This document shows positions 5,254 to 5,701 of a stretch of 5,701 bases of DNA, piece by piece. The first letter of the stretch is position 1; each line of letters begins with the position of its first letter. Source of the stretch: JBCBJZ01 sp038522635 (lineage in GTDB: Bacteria; Pseudomonadota; Alphaproteobacteria; Rhizobiales; Hyphomicrobiaceae); NCBI GenBank assembly GCA_038522635.1, contig JBCBJZ010000186.1, forward strand, positions 1-5,701, written 5' to 3'. The notes under the pieces were generated by a model, which was not told the DNA's origin, made no database searches, and saw only the letters and a program-made list of their open reading frames with translations. The position numbers and the translations under genes were made by a program.

Positions 5254-5603
5254 GCCTCGAACTCCATGATCACCGCGTCCACCGCAAGGCTGTCGCCTTC
5301 ACCCGCATGGACGGCCGCGATGGTCGCATCACGCTCGGCCCGCAAGATGTTCTCCATTTTCATCGCTTCCACCACGCAAAGCGCATCGCCCGCCTGGACC
5401 TGATCGCCAACGCGCACCGCCACCGATTTCACGAGCCCCGGCATCGGGCACAACAGCATGTTGGAGGTATCGGGCACCACGCGCTCCGGCATCATGCGCG
5501 CCATGGCCGCTTCGGTATCGGTGTAGACGTAGAACGGCGCCGCGATCCCGCGGTAGCTGAGCTGCACGCCGTTGAGGATCTGTTCAAGAATTAGCAATGT
5601 CAT
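5250..5603 (-). CDS. Free-standing biotinyl (BCCP) domain protein, like the C-terminus of propionyl-CoA carboxylase alpha
   Basis: The 117-residue protein carries a biotin attachment domain: CPMPGLVKSVAVRVGDQVQA (52-71), then VVEAMKMENILRAERD (77-92) with K82 as the biotinylated lysine 35 residues from the end, and GDSLAVDAVIMEF (103-115). The wording closely matches the tail of PccA-type acyl-CoA carboxylase alpha subunits, which carry CO2 on biotin between the carboxylase and carboxyltransferase sites. Residues 11-40 (NGVQLSYRG to MMPE) resemble the last strands of the PccA BT domain, yet the biotin carboxylase part is absent. The start looks real: GGGAGG lies 7 nt before ATG 5603, and a stop and a hairpin separate it from the upstream gene. 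None of the three frames upstream looks like PccA. It may be a split carboxylase subunit or a decayed remnant. The stop overlaps the next gene's start. Confidence 0.85.
   Translation of the reverse strand: MTLLILEQILNGVQLSYRGIAAPFYVYTDTEAAMARMMPERVVPDTSNMLLCPMPGLVKSVAVRVGDQVQAGDALCVVEAMKMENILRAERDATIAAVHAGEGDSLAVDAVIMEFEA
5262..5265 (-). promoter_or_regulatory. Ribosome binding site supporting the CTG start of the cyclotransferase
   Basis: GGAG, within the last codons of the biotinyl-domain gene, lies 8 nt before CTG 5253-5251. Its good spacing, together with the CTGA overlap, is the main nucleotide evidence for the non-standard start. Confidence 0.55.
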
Positions 5604-5610
5604 CGAAGGG

Positions 5611-5616
5611 CCTCCC
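5611..5616 (-). promoter_or_regulatory. Ribosome binding site GGGAGG of the biotinyl-domain gene
   Basis: GGGAGG on the minus strand lies 7 nt before ATG 5603-5601. It supports translation of the biotinyl domain as an independent protein rather than as the end of a longer carboxylase. Confidence 0.8.
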
Positions 5617-5627
5617 GTGACGGAGAG

Positions 5628-5651
5628 GCGGGGGCCGGAACTGGCCCCCGC
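5628..5651 (-). terminator. GC-only hairpin between the right-edge gene and the biotinyl-domain gene
   Basis: GCGGGGGCC (5628-5636) and GGCCCCCGC (5643-5651) form a perfect 9-bp, all-GC stem with a 6-nt loop. It begins 10 nt after the upstream stop and ends 11 nt before the GGGAGG of the next gene. No U-tract follows. It may be a terminator, an attenuator or an intercistronic mRNA-stabilising element. Confidence 0.6.
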
Positions 5652-5661
5652 GCTGCGTTTG

Positions 5662-5701
5662 CTACATCCGGCACTCCGCCGCGAAGACGTCGGCGCTGTC
5701 T
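5662..5701 (-). CDS. 3' end of an unidentified gene (partial, runs off right edge)
   Basis: On the minus strand the frame ending at TAG 5664-5662 reads DSADVFAAECRM. All 12 visible codons end in G or C, as expected for a coding frame in this genome, and the stop is followed by a strong hairpin. The gene is co-directional with the biotinyl-domain gene and 58 bp from it, so it may belong to the same operon, possibly a carboxylase or acyl-CoA gene. Too little is visible to name it. Confidence 0.5.
   Translation of the reverse strand, partial: DSADVFAAECRM

Noticed and set aside
5181..5594. Histidine/arginine-rich plus-strand open frame across the biotinyl-domain and cyclotransferase genes.
   Set aside because: Antisense to two well-supported genes; the histidines come from reversed ATG and GTG codons.

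Overview
The window reads as high-GC Pseudomonadota chromosome. I favour Alphaproteobacteria: the LipB protein carries the wording I associate with that class (WLLEHPPLYTAG, TYHGPGQRVVYVMLDL, IVPCGI), lipB is not next to lipA, and the cyclotransferase and biotinyl domain look like alphaproteobacterial relatives. This is inferred from protein texture, not from a search. I see no rRNA, tRNA, insertion sequence, CRISPR array or prophage gene. Most genes are ordinary housekeeping or accessory functions.

Layout. At the left edge, the tail of an unidentified plus-strand gene overlaps lipB (octanoyltransferase) by an ATGA. LipB meets, tail to tail, a small exported protein of unknown function encoded on the minus strand. 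Next on the minus strand is a lysine/alanine-rich histone H1-like DNA-binding protein. It is divergent from a plus-strand LysR-type regulator of HdfR type. The roughly 180-bp region between them holds a near-ideal LysR operator: a 25-bp perfect inverted repeat containing ATC-N9-GAT. The regulator converges on a minus-strand, signal-less gamma-glutamyltransferase-like gene. Upstream of that, all on the minus strand, are a gamma-glutamylcyclotransferase-like gene, a free-standing biotinyl (BCCP) domain protein, and the last 12 codons of another gene that runs off the right edge.

How the genes fit together. The transferase (cleaves gamma-glutamyl bonds) and the cyclotransferase (releases gamma-glutamyl groups as 5-oxoproline) could act in sequence in cytoplasmic gamma-glutamyl turnover. 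The biotinyl protein and the cyclotransferase are translationally coupled: their stop and start overlap as CTGA. The cyclotransferase must start at a CTG codon to include its essential YFAYGSN loop; an ATG-only call loses it.

Points most worth a second look: the CTG start; the split-off PccA-like biotinyl domain with its own strong ribosome binding site; the LysR operator palindrome; the 24-bp in-frame tandem duplication in lipB; and the strong hairpins without U-tracts that follow almost every stop codon. I found no clear multi-gene novel system.
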